64,000 bases of DNA from Leeuwenhoekiella blandensis MED217 (GTDB taxonomy: Bacteria > Bacteroidota > Bacteroidia > Flavobacteriales > Flavobacteriaceae). Each line of letters opens with the position of its first letter. Within the stretch, counting starts at the first letter, position 1. The stretch covers positions 3,150,035 through 3,214,034 of the forward strand of contig NZ_CH672395.1 of assembly GCF_000152985.1 (NCBI RefSeq), given 5' to 3'. Position numbers and translations under genes: made by a program. Below, piece after piece: positions 20,264-28,203 of the stretch. The notes beneath the pieces were generated by a model. It made no database searches, was not told the DNA's origin, and was given only the letters and a program-made list of their open reading frames with translations.

Positions 20264-20348
20264 AACTTCGTCGTGTTAAAATGAAACAATAGTTTTATTT
20301 AAGCTCACGCCTTCCCGCCGGACGCCAATCTCGAGGGAAGGCTTTTTT
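20176..20348 (+). ncRNA. Possible antisense RNA over the susC start
   Basis: This is bounded by the candidate promoter above and by the strong plus-strand terminator at 20309-20348. It would be about 170 nt long and fully complementary to the susC leader and first ~30 codons. Cis-antisense RNAs at susC genes that repress polysaccharide-utilization loci are known in Bacteroides (DonS type). No gene on the plus strand explains the terminator otherwise. The existence of the RNA is inference. Confidence 0.25.
20309..20348 (+). terminator. Rho-independent terminator-like hairpin
   Basis: GCCTTCCC (20309-20316) pairs with GGGAAGGC (20335-20342) and is followed by six T on the plus strand. The loop is 18 nt. 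The U-run exists only in plus-strand orientation, opposite to susC. On the minus strand it would be a stable 5'-leader hairpin for susC. Confidence 0.6.
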
Positions 20349-21934
20349 GCTTAGACGGCTTTGTAAAAGGCGTCATTCTAGTCCTGCCGTTAGGCAGGGT
20401 GTAGAATCTCATCCGGCATACTCCATGCCCAATGAGGTGATTCACCTTTAAAAACCAAGATTTCTTCTTCACAGACCTTGCGGTCTGCAGCTCTTTTTTA
20501 TGGCTAATTCACGTGTTTGCAATAGGGTATTTAGCTTCGTTTGCCCTCATCCCCCCGCCCTTCTCCCGCAGGAGAAGGGTGCTTGATCTTACATAAACAC
20601 GCTTAAAAGTTGCTAAAGCCCCTGTGCTTGTACAGGAACTGTATAAGCCCGTGCTGCATGCACTGCACGCAACCCCAACCCAACTACCGCGTATTCTTAG
20701 GGAATGACCGGTAACCCACGGGTGCTTTAGCAGGATGGTGTGCTCCCGTTCGCACGTTTGTCATATGTTTTTTACTTTTAGATGATTAATACTATTTTAC
20801 TTTTCAATTTGATGGACTTAACGTCCTGATTTTATAACCCAAAGGGTTAAACTAATGTCTTCCCTCGGTTCAGAATAGTCGCAAGGGCAGCGCGTTAAGA
20901 AAAGGTCTGGTAGACCTTTTTAACGAATGAGCCAGGTGGCGCGTTGGCTTTGGAATAGAATATTTTACTTCAAGTAAGAACTACTCTTAAAAAATCTTGA
21001 GCAACGACGCGGAGCTGACCAGGCGGTTTTCGCCTCTAAGGCGAAAAATTCCTAAGCGAGGGGCTCTTTTCTTTTGGTTCGTTTTCTTTAAACAGGCAAA
21101 TCGACTTTAGGAGATTCACGAGCTCCCGTAAAATAAAAATCGCGCGAGTAAAGAAAATGAACAAAACATGCTATAAACCCATTACCTCTATTTTCTAACC
21201 TAAATACTAAGTAGCCTACCTCAAGGCGAGCCTCAGCATATTAAACCCTTTGGCGACGCCAATAAACAACCAAGTAGCAGCTAGAAGATCAAGGCTCACA
21301 AGACAGCATCTAAATGTATCATCCACTTTAATGCATTCTTTTTAATCAAAAGGCCCCAACGCAGCAAGCCAGCTCACTTTCCAGAATAGTTTTTAAGTGT
21401 ATTCTTTAGGCTCAGCCCTAAATATCTTGAGGCCTGCTTTCCAAATACAGAAAACACAAAGACGCTAAAACATCCTTATCTTTGCACCAGTACTTTTGCA
21501 TTTAATAAGGCTATCACTCCAGATAAAGCTGCTGTGCTTGTCTTGCGCTAATAACGCTACAAGCGTGCTAAAAACAGTACGCATTATGGCGTTATGATGT
21601 GCACCCGTTGGCACGTGTGTCATAGGCAAATTGATTTAAGGATGCCAAGGCAAACCGATTTTACTTCAGGCTACCACCAGCCGTGATAGCGATGCTCATT
21701 GGGGTTTTAGGGGAAGAATTAGGAGCTGCAGGGCTACAGGCTTTCTTTAATCACAACGTTGCTACCCGGATAGTCAGCGTTGAGCACTATAAAGGCTAAG
21801 AATCCTGTCGGCTTATGCATCAAAACAATAATGCAGCACCCTAATTATGAGGTAAATATATAATAAATCTACAAAACAACAAATAACAATTACAATATAT
21901 TTTTTGTTGCCGTATAGATTGTTCAATTTGATCT
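20349..21934. other. Long gene-free region with dispersed repeats
   Basis: No credible gene is present. It holds a CTTCTCCCGCAGGAGAAG hairpin block (about 20545-20583; a related inverted block is at 47550-47587), the repeat element at 20834-21170, and two related blocks ending GTGCTCCCGTTCGCACGTTTGTCATA-like (about 20740-20766 and 21600-21626). The final 80 bp upstream of the XRE gene are AT-rich and presumably carry its promoter, but I cannot place a clear TAnnTTTG there. Confidence 0.6.
20834..21170. repeat. AAGCGAGGGG element, copy 1
   Basis: A GGTTTTCGCC/GGCGAAAAA hairpin is followed by CCTAAGCGAGGGGCTCTTTT and a tail AAAGAAAATGAACAAAACATG. The same core occurs at 27086-27337, 27690-28068 and 62439-62647. 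This copy also carries an internal stretch (GAGATTCACGAGCTCCCGT) shared with 27990-28060. There is no transposase. Confidence 0.7.
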
Positions 21935-22414
21935 ATGTCAAGATATAAAGACGAACTCAACTTAGTTAAACTGGGGGCTAACCTGACCAAACAACGGGAA
22001 GCCTTAGAACTGTCTGTAGAAGATGTTTCTGAAATGACCGGTTTTTCTGCGCAAACCATTCGAAATATTGAAGCCGGTGAAGAGAGTTCGTTGTCTTACG
22101 TCATTGCCATTTGCCAAGCATTAGAGTTACACCCTACCCAAGCCTTTGACTTTCCGATTAAATTGGAACCTCGATATAAGTTATCTGCTGCGCGCGTCGA
22201 AAAAACACGACTCACACAACGCATCGAGGGCTTTGTCGCCGGCGATTATTTTAATGAGGGCCGCACAGCTAAGGATGTAGTCACCGAGCTGAACGAAGTC
22301 TATCATATTCAAACCACTACCTCGGCCGTCTCTGTGATCCTTAAACGCAAAGTAGATGAGCAATTACTTAAAATTGATCAAGCAGGTAAACAGCGTATGT
22401 ATAAAAAGAACTGA
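21935..22414 (+). CDS. XRE-family helix-turn-helix transcriptional regulator
   Basis: This 159-residue protein has an N-terminal HTH_3 domain at about residues 13-66 (LTKQREALELSVEDVSEMTG, then FSAQTIRNIEAGEESSLSY). The C-terminal ~80 residues are a second small domain with RIEGFVAGDYFNEGRTAKDVVTEL and a VSVILKRKVDEQLL segment, which looks like a winged helix and may bind DNA or mediate dimerization. It lies alone between two repeat-rich regions, ahead of the small repeated gene and the phage-lysis-like operon, which are on the opposite strand. Its targets are unknown. Confidence 0.85.
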   Translation: MSRYKDELNLVKLGANLTKQREALELSVEDVSEMTGFSAQTIRNIEAGEESSLSYVIAICQALELHPTQAFDFPIKLEPRYKLSAARVEKTRLTQRIEGFVAGDYFNEGRTAKDVVTELNEVYHIQTTTSAVSVILKRKVDEQLLKIDQAGKQRMYKKN

Positions 22415-22631
22415 TGTTTTCTCCCTGAATGTTTCCTTCTGTCACAATGTATATAGGGCATTCCACCCCTAACCTATTCCCTGCTCGTGCGCTGCCTGTC
22501 CCAATGCATATGTGGAATTGCATCGCGTTCTCCTTCTTCTAAATTCATACTACTAAACAAACTACCCCCGTTGCCGCGCGATTGTATCGCGTGCCCAAAA
22601 TCTGAGCTTGAGGTACTGGAAAACCAAAATT

Positions 22632-22826
22632 CTAGTCTAAATAATCCAACAAATCTTCCACATTTAATCCGCAATACGACGAAAACTCAGGTACCGTAAC
22701 AAACTGATGTGGCTCTTTTTTTAGATATACCCTGATATCTGCAAGCACTTGACGCCCATAGCGCTCACGTTTTCCGGTGATACACTGTTTATCTTTTGGA
22801 AATATATACAAGCCTTTGGTTTTCAT
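22632..22826 (-). CDS. Small repeated protein, copy 1
   Basis: This 64-residue basic protein begins MKTKGLYIFPKDKQCITGK and ends with a helix-turn-helix-like stretch (FVTVPEFSSYCGLNVEDLL). It is one of three copies within 1.6 kb; an intact copy lies at 24026-24220 with about 80% identity, and a frameshifted one at 23751-23944. Conservation across copies, with changes spread through the codons, argues that it is a real gene. The C-terminus resembles the DNA-binding fold of excisionase/MerR-type proteins. No function is established. Confidence 0.7.
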   Translation of the reverse strand: MKTKGLYIFPKDKQCITGKRERYGRQVLADIRVYLKKEPHQFVTVPEFSSYCGLNVEDLLDYLD

Positions 22827-23750
22827 AAGTGATCAAAGTACAAGCCAATAGAAAAAACCAGAATCTTTCGGTATACCGTTCGTAGTACCGTAAAAATTTA
22901 ACAGTTAGATCATCAATAACAAATAACAAACAAGCAATAAGAAATAAGAAAACGCAAACCCTAAACAGAGAACAGAGAACAAAGAATAACAATTAAGGAA
23001 TAAGGAATAAGAAACAAGAAGCTGGATATAGTTCTAATTTTGAACTTTGAATTTTGAACTTGTTATCCATCGCTTAGGAAAAGACCTTTTTAAGCAATAG
23101 TTTCACATTCAAATACTACGCTTATGCACCCTTTTTAACTGGATAAGCACTAAAGCTGCAGATGTCTCAGTATTTAAGAGCCCCTTTATTTTTTTCGCAC
23201 AAAAGCACCTTTATTTTTACAAACAATTGATTGCTAGATGATTGTTTATTAATTTGATTTACACGTACTTAGCGTCGGAGTGAGACACTTCTTCAAAATG
23301 CGTATTTAAAGTTGGGTTACTTCTAAGCATTTGAGGTCTCACTCTTTTTTTAAAGCATGCTTTCACACGAGCACATTATAGAAATGATTCCAATTTTGAA
23401 AAGTCTTATGAATTTGTAAGAGCCTTGGACAAAAGGGACTATATAAGATGCTAAATGCACGAAATTGCATCCCATACCCCTCACCAGCTATACGACTAAT
23501 CCAAATACCCTAACAAATCTTCCCCTCCTTCTTCTTTTACCATCTCCCAGAAAATAACAAACAAGAAATAAGGAGCAACTAGAAACAATGACACTGGTTC
23601 ATACATTATCTATCCCAATGCATACAAGAATTGTTGGTGCGCGATTGCAACGCATACTCCTAATTCCTACTACTAAACAAACTACCCCATTGCCGCGCGA
23701 GTGTATCGCGTGCCCAACATCTGAGCTTGAGGTACTGGAAAACCAAAATT
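22827..23750. other. AT-rich region between repeated small genes
   Basis: The left part (about 22910-23010) is low-complexity, made of AATAAGAAACAAG-type words. The right part (about 23600-23750) repeats the downstream flank of copy 1, including GATTGTATCGCG-type short palindromes and GAGCTTGAGGTACTGGAAAA. Neither strand shows a gene I would support; a hydrophobic 67-codon frame at 22789-22992 is a by-product of the AT-rich words. Confidence 0.6.
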
Positions 23751-23944
23751 CTAGTCTAAATAATCCAACAAATCTTCCACATGCAACCCACAATAGGCTG
23801 CAAACTCATGTACCGTTACAAACTGATGTGGCTCCTTTTTTAGGTATACCTGATGTCTGCAAGCAATTGACGTCCATAGCGCTCACTTTTTCCGGTGATA
23901 CACTGTACATCTTTTGGAAATATACACAAGCCTTTGGTTTTCAT
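23751..23944 (-). pseudogene. Small repeated protein, copy 2, frameshifted
   Basis: Start and stop codons line up with the two intact copies, but the copy is 194 nt rather than 195. The intact copies read TATACCCTGAT or AGACCCTGAT where this one reads TATACCTGAT, so one C has been lost from a CCC run. The shift falls near the middle, after the first ~30 codons. The duplicated unit extends downstream by about 60 bp that match the flank of copy 1. Confidence 0.75.
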
Positions 23945-24025
23945 AAGCGATCAAAGCACAAGCCCCCCAGCAAACCTCCCCTGTTCGTGCGCGATTGCAT
24001 CGCGTACCCTTCAATAGTTACACGA

Positions 24026-24220
24026 TTAATCCAAATACACAAACAAATCCTCCACATGCAACCCACAATAGGCTGCAAACTCATGTACGGTAACAAACTG
24101 ATGCGGCTCCTTTTTTAGATAGACCCTGATGTCTGCAAGCAATTGCCGCCCATAGCGCTCACTTTTTCCGGTGATACACTGTACATCTTTAGGAAATATA
24201 CACAAGCGTTTGGTTTTCAT
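24026..24220 (-). CDS. Small repeated protein, copy 3
   Basis: This 64-residue protein is colinear with copy 1 (same FPKD, CITGKSERYGRQ, LADIRVYLKKEPHQFVTV blocks) and differs mainly near its C-terminus (AAYCGLHVEDLFVYLD). Reading frame and length are preserved despite many substitutions, which supports selection on the protein. It is the copy nearest the phage-lysis-like operon and on the same strand, about 400 bp downstream of it and past a terminator, so it is a separate unit. Confidence 0.7.
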   Translation of the reverse strand: MKTKRLCIFPKDVQCITGKSERYGRQLLADIRVYLKKEPHQFVTVHEFAAYCGLHVEDLFVYLD

Positions 24221-24614
24221 AAGCGATCAAAGCACGAGTAACCCTACAAACCTGCTAAGAAAAAACCAGAATCTTTCGGTATACCAATCGTAGTACCGAA
24301 AAAAATTAACGCTTATCGGTATACGTTAAGAATTAAAAAGGCAAGCCTTACGATTGAACCTAGAGTCAAAACACACTACTTCACCTACACGCTGCTCAAC
24401 TCAACTGTCCCTTCGACAGGCTCAGGGTGACAACTAGAATAGACACGCAATCCCAAAAAACTTAAAAGTTCGTGCTAAATACCTGCCAGCCGCCGACTGA
24501 GACTGCCTACTCATTACGTATGCGTCAAAATCCTAAACCTCGCATTTTGAACTTTGAATAGTAAATCCTTCGCCTCAAATAAGAGAGAACAAACAGCGAA
24601 CAGAGAACAGCACA
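24221..24614. other. Gene-free spacer
   Basis: It contains a CTTCGACAGGCTCAGGGTGACA block of the TCGAAG repeat type (about 24411-24433) and short CAGT-like words, and no gene on either strand. Confidence 0.5.
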
Positions 24615-24656
24615 TAAAAAACCCTTCCTCCAGACCTAAACCTGAAAGAAGGGTTA
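24615..24656 (-). terminator. Intrinsic terminator of the phage-lysis-like operon
   Basis: On the minus strand AACCCTTC pairs with GAAGGGTT around a ~24 nt loop and is followed by a run of T. It begins 32 bp after the stop codon of the last gene. Confidence 0.8.
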
Positions 24657-24687
24657 AATACATCTGGTAATCACAAGATTGTGATCC

Positions 24688-24894
24688 CTAGTTAAGGTCT
24701 CTTCGTTTTAAAATCCATGCTTTCAAGCGCTTAAGCAACCATTTTAAAACCAAAGAAACCACAAAACTCACACAAGCCCCTAGGCCTGCAAGCACAACGG
24801 CCTCAAAGACTTTGTCGCGGTGCAGACTGGGGAGTGTTGCAGCAAGCATTCCTCCCAGTGTACCCAGTTTTAAAGAAATACTACTGCTGCGCAT
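24688..24894 (-). CDS. Small membrane protein, holin-like
   Basis: From the ATG at 24894 it encodes 68 residues; an earlier ATG at 24933 would add 13 very basic residues. One clear hydrophobic segment (VVLAGLGACVSFVVSLVLKWLL) is preceded by a weaker one (LGTLGGMLAATL), and the C-terminus is strongly basic. Size and layout are those of phage holin-like proteins, but sequence alone does not prove this. It is the last gene of a tightly packed four-gene operon. Confidence 0.6.
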   Translation of the reverse strand: MRSSSISLKLGTLGGMLAATLPSLHRDKVFEAVVLAGLGACVSFVVSLVLKWLLKRLKAWILKRRDLN

Positions 24895-25126
24895 CGGCTT
24901 CCTTAGTCTTCGCTTCCGATAGTCCGTCTGCAACCACTGCCTGACTTACTGCAGTAGCTACACTTCCGGCAACTACCGCATAACCGGCAATACTCAGCAA
25001 CACAGCAGGGAGTGCTACGGGAGCTGCGAGCAAGGCCGCACCCCCACTGGCCAGACTAATCCCTACCGTACGCAGCATCCGGAAAAACCGCGGGGTGGGT
25101 TGCCGATAACGTTCTAAGATATTCAT
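24881..25126 (-). CDS. Small membrane protein, phage-associated type
   Basis: This 81-residue protein has a basic N-terminus (QPTPRFFRMLRTVG) followed by two hydrophobic stretches rich in Ala, Gly and Pro, and an acidic tail. The pattern resembles small proteins that accompany lysis genes in Bacteroidota prophages. It overlaps the DUF5675-like gene by 71 bp and the next small gene by 14 bp or more, which indicates tight co-translation. Function is not established. Confidence 0.6.
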   Translation of the reverse strand: MNILERYRQPTPRFFRMLRTVGISLASGGAALLAAPVALPAVLLSIAGYAVVAGSVATAVSQAVVADGLSEAKTKEADAQQ

Positions 25127-25526
25127 GAGTGTTATAGGTTATCGTTAAATAAACAGCCTCCTGTTCCTCCACCGCTTCACAGTAGAGGAGCAGTAAACGT
25201 TCCAGCGCAGGCTTGGCATGCAAACCTTGCGCAATACCCGTCAGCTCCAGCACCGGCACGATGCCCCCTTGCAGTTCATGAAGCCCATTCTTGTCTGCGT
25301 GCAACAGGACTTGCTTGCACCCGGGCACATCGCTAAGAGACAGATGATGCCCATACTGCTGCGACAGGCGTGGCAGTACTTCGTACCGCCCTTCAGGAAT
25401 ACAGGATAAGGCTTTACTACTATCCTGCCAAGGCTGCTCCATACAAAAACATACAAACCGCCCATGCACCTGCAAGACCCCATGCGTTCCCTTCGGGTAG
25501 TAGCTGCGGTGTAGTACCCACTCCAT
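25056..25526 (-). CDS. DUF5675-family protein, key cysteine replaced
   Basis: This 156-residue protein with no signal peptide shows the family layout: an N-terminal YYPKGTHGVLQV, CIPEGRYEV near residue 42, then LLHADKNGLHELQGGI at 74-89. In family members I remember, the last block reads HPANDALxELxGCI; here the cysteine after G87 is glycine (G88) and the HPAN is HADK. The family is found in phages and in Bacteroidota genomes next to holin-like genes, and its activity is not known to me. It lies 1 bp behind the 252-residue gene and overlaps the next membrane protein. Confidence 0.7.
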   Translation of the reverse strand: MEWVLHRSYYPKGTHGVLQVHGRFVCFCMEQPWQDSSKALSCIPEGRYEVLPRLSQQYGHHLSLSDVPGCKQVLLHADKNGLHELQGGIVPVLELTGIAQGLHAKPALERLLLLYCEAVEEQEAVYLTITYNTHEYLRTLSATHPAVFPDAAYGRD

Positions 25527-25527
25527 C

Positions 25528-26286
25528 TTAAGCCGATTGAGCTACCTGTACTACCGCCATGGCGTTATACGCCCCATTCTGCAGGGAGTACATCGTACCG
25601 TTGACCTCCTGGTAAAACTCAATGCTCAAGGCCTGTACCACACTCAACGTACTGTCTGCTGTGATATTCACTTCCAGATCGGTAACAGCGACTTCCGCAT
25701 TTTGATAGGGTAAAATCCCGGTAGTCACGGTCTTAAAGAGCGACGTCTGTGCCTCAAAATCGAGTTCGCTTACTCCACAACTCAGCTTGTAATGCGTAGC
25801 CCCTGTGGGTGCTGCGATCTGTACCTTCGGATTGTAGGCCTCCAGCGTCAGTCCCACCGCTCCGGTTGCCCGGTCGTAGCGTACACTAAAGGGGGTAACC
25901 AGTGTGGTGCTTAACGGACTGTTGGCATTAAATTCAAAGCCGTTTAGAAAACCCAGTTCCCCTTCGGTCAGGTTGCGTTCCCCGCGCATAGAGATAGCAT
26001 CGGTTTTGATGATCGCAAGCAATTGTGTAGTCAATCGGCTTACCACTTTTGGGTCTTTTGCCTGTTGCATCATGACCTGCATCGAATTGCGCAGCAGTTT
26101 TCCGCCTTTTCCGGCACGTCCAAATTCGGCCCCGTTCTCCCGGGTACGTTGAAAAGCAGGATCGGTCGCAATACGCTTGCCATCTACTCCTCCCTTAAAA
26201 CGGGCCATATGCCCATCTGCACTTTTGTAAAAGGCAATATCCCCGATAGTGCCCTTCAACTTGATAATTCCAGCTTGTTTAGCCAT
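25528..26286 (-). CDS. Conserved Bacteroidota protein of unknown function (first gene of lysis-like operon)
   Basis: This 252-residue protein has no signal peptide or membrane segment. The N-terminus (AGIIKLKGTIGDIAFYKS, then RTRENGAEFGRAGKGGKLLR) belongs to a family I recognise from many Bacteroidota genomes, often in tandem copies beside DUF5675 genes; I know of no assigned function. The middle is beta-rich, and a C-terminal block IEFYQEVNGTMYSLQNGAYNAM is also typical. It heads a four-gene operon with the DUF5675-like protein and two small membrane proteins. A phage-derived structural role is possible but unproven. Confidence 0.7.
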   Translation of the reverse strand: MAKQAGIIKLKGTIGDIAFYKSADGHMARFKGGVDGKRIATDPAFQRTRENGAEFGRAGKGGKLLRNSMQVMMQQAKDPKVVSRLTTQLLAIIKTDAISMRGERNLTEGELGFLNGFEFNANSPLSTTLVTPFSVRYDRATGAVGLTLEAYNPKVQIAAPTGATHYKLSCGVSELDFEAQTSLFKTVTTGILPYQNAEVAVTDLEVNITADSTLSVVQALSIEFYQEVNGTMYSLQNGAYNAMAVVQVAQSA

Positions 26287-26522
26287 AATAAAAAGATTTA
26301 AATTAGGTCACAAAGTAAATAGGCTTACGAGCGGAAAACCAGCAGCAGGGTACATCCGTGCCGATATTGCCGAAAATGTTCCTTTCTGCCGAATCTGCCG
26401 GTACATAGGAAGTAAAATCATCGTCTAACCCTGTAAAATTGAGGCTCAGGTACATCTTACATCGGGTAGCTTAAACAAAAGATGGAAAAACTATAAAAGA
26501 AATTTTAATCCTCAAGTTCTGT

Positions 26523-26605
26523 CTGTATAGTTTATTTAGGATTAAAAATTAGCTTTGTATAGCTATAACAGGATTTATTTATTAATCTGTATAGCTAATT
26601 TAGGA
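26523..26605. promoter_or_regulatory. Three 19 bp direct repeats at exact 32 bp spacing
   Basis: The copies are CTGTATAGTTTATTTAGGA (26523-26541), TTGTATAGCTATAACAGGA (26555-26573) and CTGTATAGCTAATTTAGGA (26587-26605). Starts are exactly 32 bp apart, about three helical turns, so a protein could bind all three on one face. The array lies 240-320 bp upstream of the lysis-like operon. It could be an operator or an iteron-like site. Confidence 0.6.
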
Positions 26606-26608
26606 CGG

Positions 26609-26707
26609 GTCAACGCCTAGGCATCCCCCAGGCAAAGCCTAGGATAGTGTATGAAGAGTGTATGAAAACGGCATTTGAAAAGTAGAAATTTAAGAATTCG
26701 TTAACAA
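26609..26707. repeat. About 95 bp direct repeat, left copy
   Basis: It contains CCTAGGCATCCCC, an AGGAT, GTGTATGAAGAGTGTATGAA and a final TTAAGAATTCGTTAACA. The right copy is at 28115-28203; the two enclose 1.4 kb made only of other repeats. Confidence 0.6.
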
Positions 26708-26770
26708 ATAATGAAATTGAGTATACCATTGATTTTTAAAATCTGGGGGCTCAAGAAAAGTATCGAGCAT

Positions 26771-26824
26771 GTCACTTCGAGTGATTCTGGAGCGCCTTAG
26801 CGCGAGAGGATTGTATCGAGAAGT
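26771..26824. repeat. TCGAGAAG-type palindrome
   Basis: Near-identical to 5777-5830 and 26935-26988. Starts GTCACTTCGAGTGATTCTGG and ends TTGTATCGAGAAGT. Confidence 0.65.
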
Positions 26825-26934
26825 TGTTCTTAGTGGGCAGTCGCAGTAGGCAGTAGGCAAACCTTAGGCTGCTGTTTGCTATTCCGAATTAAAGTACAAA
26901 GTCAGAAGTACAAAATACAAATAAGCAACGCACG

Positions 26935-26988
26935 GTCACCTCGAGTGATTCTGGAGCGCCTTAGCGCGAGAGGATCGTATCGAGAAGC
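26935..26988. repeat. TCGAGAAG-type palindrome
   Basis: Same unit as 26771-26824. It is preceded by the block AAGTACAAAATACAAATAAG that also precedes the copy at 5777. Confidence 0.65.
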
Positions 26989-27017
26989 ATTGTTAACTAT
27001 AAACTCCCTAACTTCAA

Positions 27018-27075
27018 AGACTTCTCGATACAGTTGAACCCCAGCTAAGGCTGGTCTTCATCCACTCGAAGTGAC
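27018..27075. repeat. TCGAGAAG-type palindrome, inverted copy
   Basis: It runs from AAGACTTCTCGATACAG to ACTCGAAGTGAC, the reverse-complement orientation of the units at 26771 and 26935. Confidence 0.6.
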
Positions 27076-27085
27076 ATCACCCATA

Positions 27086-27337
27086 CCCGAAGGGTAGCAT
27101 GCAATCATAAATCCCTCGGTTCAGAATAGATGCTGGAAGCTCCGAAGGATAGGAGCGGTAGCGACGCGGAGCTGACAAGACGGTTTTTGCCTGATAAGGC
27201 AAAAAATTCCTAAGCGAGGGCGTCGTTTCTTTTCTGCATCCGACGACCGCAGGGAGAGGAATGCACCTGTTGTGCTCTGTAAAAATGCTAGTCGAATTAG
27301 TAATGGTAAAGAAAATGAACAGAACATGATTTAAAGT
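27086..27337. repeat. AAGCGAGGGG element, copy 2
   Basis: A GGTTTTTGCC/GGCAAAAAA hairpin, then TTCCTAAGCGAGGGCGTCG, and a tail AAAGAAAATGAACAGAACATG. It also shares CCCTCGGTTCAGAATAG with the copy at 20834-21170. Confidence 0.65.
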
Positions 27338-27428
27338 AAAACCTATCAAACTGACGTTAATACGTTAATATGAAAATCTCAAGCTACTAGCCTCAATGCA
27401 TGTAGGAAAAAATATGAAACTACACCCC

Positions 27429-27633
27429 CTTATGTAACGCTATCAGCTCCCCTCCTCGTTGGGGAGGAGTGGCAGCAAGGCGCACATAGTGTGCAGCAGC
27501 TGACGGGGTGGTGTTGCCCCGTATGTACTAGAACCACCCCTGCCCTACTATGCGGGCTTTCCCCTCCTTTAAAAGGAGGGGAGCTTTGTTGTATTCTTTT
27601 ATTTTTAATCCTTGTAATGAGATGCTGAAACAA
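27429..27633. repeat. 200 bp palindrome-ended element, copy 2
   Basis: Colinear with 6125-6324 from CCTTATGTAACGCTATCAG to GATGCTGAAACAA, with the same two GC-rich terminal hairpins. Confidence 0.75.
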
Positions 27634-27689
27634 GGTACTTATCGGGACAGTATGACAGCTTGTATTCATAAAAGTTAGACGCATCCATA

Positions 27690-28068
27690 CCCGAAGGGTT
27701 TAATTTCCTTTTGGTCAGTATAGTAAGGGCATCCCGTTAAGAATTTTTGAAGCCTTGGAAGAAATTTAGGGATGCACTTACGGTTTTTGCGATAGCAAAA
27801 AATACCTATCCAAAAGGCGTCCTTTCTTTTGTTACTTTTCTTTGGAGAAGCAAAGAAAAGTAAGAAGTTAGAATCACTCAAACCAAGGATACGAGGTTCA
27901 CGAGCACCCCTTAAAATAAAAACCCCGCGAGCTAAACCGAGGATACAAGGTTCACGAGCTCACGTAAAATAGAAATCAAGCGAGATAAATCGACGCTAGG
28001 AGATTCACGAGCTCCCGTGAAATAACAAACCCGCGAGTAAAGAAAATGAACAGAACATGATTTAAAGT
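27690..28068. repeat. AAGCGAGGGG element, copy 3
   Basis: It shares CCGTTAAGAATTTTTGAAGC with the copy at 62439, the GGTTTTTGC hairpin, and the tail GAGTAAAGAAAATGAACAGA with the copy at 20834. Its core is diverged (CCTATCCAAAAGGCGTCC). Confidence 0.6.
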
Positions 28069-28114
28069 AACTAGTATTCCAATGGTAAACTATGGCTCAG
28101 GCAGGCCAACTCCC

Positions 28115-28203
28115 AGTCAACTTCTAGGCATCCCCTAGGATGGTGTATGAAGAGTGTATGAAAACGCCAATGCAAACGCAGGATTTTAAGAATTCATTAA
28201 CAG
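28115..28203. repeat. About 95 bp direct repeat, right copy
   Basis: Matches 26609-26707 in CTAGGCATCCCC, GTGTATGAAGAGTGTATGAA and the final TTAAGAATTCATTAACA. It lacks about 10 bp present in the left copy. Confidence 0.6.

Noticed and set aside
22789-22992. Hydrophobic 67-codon frame
   Set aside because: It comes from AT-rich low-complexity words and overlaps the start of a real small gene.
23588-24118. 176-codon plus-strand frame
   Set aside because: It runs antisense across two copies of the repeated small gene and their flanks; its length is due to the duplication.
27077-27881. Frames of 68-90 codons with a shared FLPRLQKFLTG-like stretch
   Set aside because: The shared stretch follows the AAGCGAGGGG element in all copies and frames; it reflects DNA repetition, not a protein family.
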